Translations under genes and position numbers: made by a program
NCBI GenBank assembly: GCA_014529385.2
Contig: CM043950.1
Span: forward strand, 65,676,935-65,740,934
Reading direction: 5' to 3'
DNA: 64,000 nucleotides
Origin: Adiantum capillus-veneris
Lineage: Eukaryota > Streptophyta > Polypodiopsida > Polypodiales > Pteridaceae
Shown here: positions 59,801 through 64,000 of the stretch, piece after piece
Numbering within the stretch: position 1 is the stretch's first letter
How the letters are laid out: every line of letters starts with the position of its first letter
Notes under the pieces: generated by a model
Told to the model about the DNA's origin: nothing
Seen by the model: the letters and a program-made list of their open reading frames with translations, nothing else
The model's database searches: none

Positions 59801-62800
59801 AAGCACTTGAATACCCACCCCGGAAAAGTTTCATGGGCAACGCAACCCATCTCGTTGGTCTACTATGGCACAATCTCCACTTTTTGACCATTAGGCCCTT
59901 AGCGAAGCCAAAACGAAAAAGTTGGTGATTGTGCCACCACCCTAGACAGATGAGACGGGAGCGGATGGTTATGAAACTTTTTAGGGGAAAGGAAAGCATC
60001 TAAATCCCCATCCTTGCAAAGTTTTATGGGTATCACAATCCGTCTCGACGGGCTACGGTGGCATAATCGCCAGTTTTTTACCATTGGGCCCTTAGCGAAT
60101 CCAAATCGAAAGAATTGGCAATTGTGCCACCCTAGATAGACGAGACAAGAGCCGATGGCCATGAAACTTCGCACGGACAGGGAAAGTACTTGAATACCCA
60201 CCCCTGCAAAGTTTCATGGGAAACGCAACCCGTCCCGACAGTCTACTATGGCACAATTGCCAGTTTTTGACCCTTAGGCCCTTAGCGAAGCCAAAAAAAC
60301 AAAATTGGTGATTGTGCCACCATAGACCAATGAGACGGGAGCAGATGTCCATGAAAAGTTGCAGGGATAGGGAAAGAGTCTAAATCCCTACCCCTGTAAA
60401 TTTTCATGGGCATTGTAATCCGTCTTGACGGTCTACGATGGCATAATCCCTGAATACCCACCCTACAAAGTTTCATGGACAAGGAAACCACCTAAATCAC
60501 TGCCGCTGCAAAGTTTTATCGGTGTCAGCGTTCGTTTCGCAGGCTACGGTGGCACAATAACCAATTTTTGACCATTGGGCCCTTAGCGAATCCAAATCGA
60601 AAGAATTGGCGATTGTGCCACCCTGGACAGACGAGACGAGAGCCGATGGACATGAAACTTTGCAGGGACAAGGAAAGCACTTGAATACCCACCCCTAAAA
60701 AGTTTCATGGGCAACGCAACCCGTCTCAACAGTCTCCTATGGCACAATTACTAGTTTTTTACCATTAGGCCCTTAGCGAAGGCAAAACGAAAGAATTTGC
60801 GATTTTGCCACCCTAGACCAAAGAGACTCGAATGGATGGCTATGAAACATTGTGGGGGAAGGGAAAGCACCTAAATCCTTGTCCTTGCAAAGTTTCATGG
60901 GCATCGCAATCCGTCTCGACTGGCTACGGTGGCACAATCACCAGTTTTTTACCATTGGGGCCTTAGCAAAGCCAAAACAAAAAAATTGGCGATTGTGCTA
61001 CCCTAGACCAACGAGACAAGAGCCGATGGCTATGAAACTTTTCATGCGTACGGAAAGCACCTTAGAAAGTGTCATGGGCACACAATCCGTCTTGACAGGC
61101 TACGGTGGCAGAATTGCTAGTTTTTTCCATTAGGTCCTTAGCGAAGCCAAAATGAAAAAATTGGCGATTGTGCCACCCTAGATCAACGAGACAGGACTGG
61201 ATGGCCATGAAATATTGAGGGGATAGGGAAAGCACCTAAATCCCTCTCCTTGCAAAGTTTCCTGGGCATCGGAATCCGTATCGACGGGCTACGGTGGCAC
61301 AATCACTAGTTTTTTACCATTGGGTCCTTAGCAATGCCAGAACAAAAAAATTGGAGATTATGCCACTCTAGACCTACGAGACAAGAAAGGATGGCCATGA
61401 AACATTGCAAGTGCAGGGAAAGCACCTAGATATTGGTCCCTACAAAGTTTCATGGGCAACGCAATACGTTTCGATGGGCTACAGTGGCGCAATCGCCAGT
61501 TTTTGACCATTGAGCCCTTAGTGAAGCCAAAACAAAAAAATTGGTGATTGTGCCACCCTAGACCGACGAAACAGGAGCGTGGCCATTAAACGTTGCAAGG
61601 GTAGGGAAAGCATCTAAACCCTTGTCCATGTAAAGATCATGGGCATCGCAATCCGTCTCGACGGTCTACGGTGGCACAATCACCATTTTTTTACCATTAG
61701 GCCCTTAGCCAAGCCAAAACGAAAAAATTGGCGATTGTGCTATCGTAGACCGATGAGACGGAAGCGGATGGCCATGAAACTTTGCAGGGGTAAGAAAAGC
61801 ACTTGACCTATGAAAAGTTTCATGGGCAACACAACCCGTCTCGACGGTCTACTATGGTACAATCACTAGTTTTTTACCATTAGGCCTTTAGCGAAGCCCT
61901 TTGGGCGATTTTTCCACCGTGGACCGATGAGACGAGACCGGAGACCAACGAGACAAAACTAGATGGCTATGAAAAATTACGGGGACCTAAATCCCTCTCC
62001 TTGCAAAGTTTTTTGGACATCACGGTCCGTATCGACGAGCTACGATGGTCAAATCACCAGTTTTTGACCCGAAGCGAGAACAAAAAAATTGGAGATTGTG
62101 CCACCCTAGACCTACGAGACGGGAAGGATGTCCATGAAAGCAGGCACAGGGAAATCATCTAAACCCTTGTCCCAAGAAAGTTTCATGGGCAACACAATCC
62201 GTTTCAACAGTCTACGGTGGCACAATCGCCAATTTTTTACCATTGGGCCCTTAGCGAAGCCAAAACGAAAAACTTGGCGATTGTGCTAACCTAGACCGAC
62301 GAGACAGGTGCGGATGGCCATGAAACTTTTCAGGGGCAAGGAAAGAACCTAAATCCCTGCCCCTGCAAAGTTTTATGGGCATCACAATCCGTCTTGACGG
62401 GCTAGGGTGGCACAATCGGCAGTTTTTAACCATTAGGTCCTTAGCGAATCCAAATTGAAAAAATTGGCGATTGTGCCACCCTAGAAAAACGAGACAAGAG
62501 CTGATGGCCATGAAACTTTGTAGGGATAGGAAAAGCCCTTGAATACCACCTCTGCAAAGTTTCATGGGCAACGCAACCCGTCTCTACAATCTATTATGGC
62601 ACAATCGACAGTTTTTGACCATTAAGCCCTTAGCGAAGCCAAAACGAAAAAATTGGCGATTGTGCCACCATAGACCGATGAGACGGGAACGGATGGCCAT
62701 GAAATGTTGCAAGGATAGGGAAAGTATCTAAATCCCTGTTCTTGCAACTTTCATGGGCATCGCAATCGATCTGGACGGGCTAGGTGGCACAATCATCAAT

Positions 62801-64000
62801 TTTTTACCGTTGGGCGATTGTGCTACCCTAGATTGAGGAGATGGGAGCGGATGTCCATGAAAGTTTTCCAGGGCAAGGAAAGTACCAAAATCTCTGCCTC
62901 TGCACAGTTTTATGGGTATCACAATCCGTGTCGATGGGCTATGGTGGCACAATCGCCAGTTTTTTACCATTGGATCCTTAGCGAATTCAAAACGAAAGAA
63001 TTGGCGATTGTGCCACCCTATACAAACAAGACGGAAGCGGATGGCCATGAGACTTTGCAAGGGAAGGGAAAGCACTTGAGTACCCACCTCTACAAAGTTT
63101 CATGGGCAACGCAACCCGTCTCGAGGGTCCACTATGGCACAATCGCCAGTTTTTTACCATTAGGCCCTTAGGGAAGCCAAAACGAAGAAATTGGCGATTG
63201 TGCCACCCTAGACGGACGAGACAGGAGCGGATGGCCATGAAACATTGCAAGGGCAGGGAAAGCATCTACATCCCCACCCCTATTAAGTTTCATGGGCATC
63301 GCAATCCGTCTTGACGGTTTACAATGGCACAATCACCAGTTTTTGACCGTTGGGCCCTTAGAGAAGCCAAAACAAAAAAAAAATAGCAATTGTGCTACCC
63401 TAGACTGACGAGATAAGAGCGCATGGCCATGAAACTTTTCAGGGGTAGGTAAAGCACCTTGGAAAGTTTCATGGACACAAAATACGTCTCGACGGGCTGC
63501 AGTGGCACAATTGCCAGTTTTGACCATGCGGTCCTTAGCGAAGCCAAAACAAAAAAATTGGCAATTGTACCACCCTAAATCAGCGAGACAGAAACGGATG
63601 GCCATGAAACATTGCAAGGGCAGGGAAAGCACCTAAATTCCAGTTCTTGCAAAGTTTCATGGGCATCACAATCGGCCTCGATGGGCTACGGTGGCACAAT
63701 CAACAATTTTTTACCATTGGGCCCTTAGCGAAGAGAGAACATAAAAATTTGAGATTGTGCCACCCTAGACCTACGAAACGGGAAAGGATAGCCATGAAAC
63801 ATTGCAGGCACAGGGCTAGCACCTAAATCTTTGCCCCTAGAAAATTTCATGGGCAACTCAATCCGTTTTGACAGGCTACGGTAACACAAATCGCCAGTTT
63901 TTGACCATTGTGGCCTTAGGGAAGCCAAAACAAAAAATTTGGCGATTGTGGAACCCTAGACCGACGAGACGGGAGCGGATGGCCATGAACCGTTGCAAGG
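53883..64000. repeat. Dyad satellite array 3 (about 53 monomers, runs off the window)
   Basis: Diverged 190-bp dyad monomers without visible higher-order structure. A clean example: TGGCGATTGTGCCA at 58,046-58,059 pairs with TGGCACAATCGCCA at 58,179-58,192. CCATGAAACTTTGCAGGGGT at 58,089-58,108 pairs with ACCCCTGCAAAGTTTCATGG at 58,130-58,149. Both pairs centre on 58,119. The neighbouring axis is at 58,024, about 95 bp away. Confidence 0.92.

Overview
This window looks like nuclear DNA of a land plant, made almost entirely of repeats. The evidence is Ty3/gypsy and Ty1/copia retrotransposons of plant type, a decayed PLS-type pentatricopeptide repeat (PPR) fragment, spliceosomal introns, and a 30 kb satellite. 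The gypsy gag and pol style and the two unusual gene families at 20-31 kb suggest a seed-free plant (fern, lycophyte or bryophyte), but this is inference from remembered family resemblance and is not proven. I see no intact host gene. Nearly every coding region carries stops, frameshifts or truncations.

Layout. (1) 1-14,032: two tandem minus-strand Ty3/gypsy copies sharing one 1,895-bp LTR (10,720-12,614). The first copy is split by a plus-strand Ty1/copia element (about 4,479-9,277). (2) 14,033-18,112: satellite array 1. (3) 18,113-20,000: PPR fossil, unrecognised DNA and a 118-bp (CT)n run. (4) 20,005-30,829: two convergent, multi-exon, decayed genes. The plus-strand gene resembles a transposase. 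The minus-strand locus encodes coiled-coil, zinc-finger, acidic and FCP1/HAD-phosphatase-like segments. All their long introns are filled with different tandem repeats built on the same heptamer TACCAAA/TTTGGTA; their short introns are not. (5) About 30,900-33,540: a broken plus-strand LTR element with a primer-binding site and gag-like remains. (6) 33,541-49,415: satellite array 2, most of it a 3,167-bp higher-order repeat. (7) 49,416-53,882: a second, minus-strand, 3'-truncated copia copy. (8) 53,883-64,000: satellite array 3.

The satellite has a monomer of about 190 bp that is a dyad: two half-units of about 95 bp in inverted orientation, so symmetry axes recur about every 95 bp and both strands read almost alike. 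This explains why short open frames on both strands encode similar peptides; none should be taken as a gene.

The two most unusual items are the dyad satellite with its higher-order structure, and the 20-31 kb locus. In the latter, a sequence of about 220 bp that starts exactly at a splice donor of the minus-strand gene recurs inverted just after the plus-strand gene. Splice sites were read by eye from GT/AG context and reading-phase agreement, and no homology search was possible.
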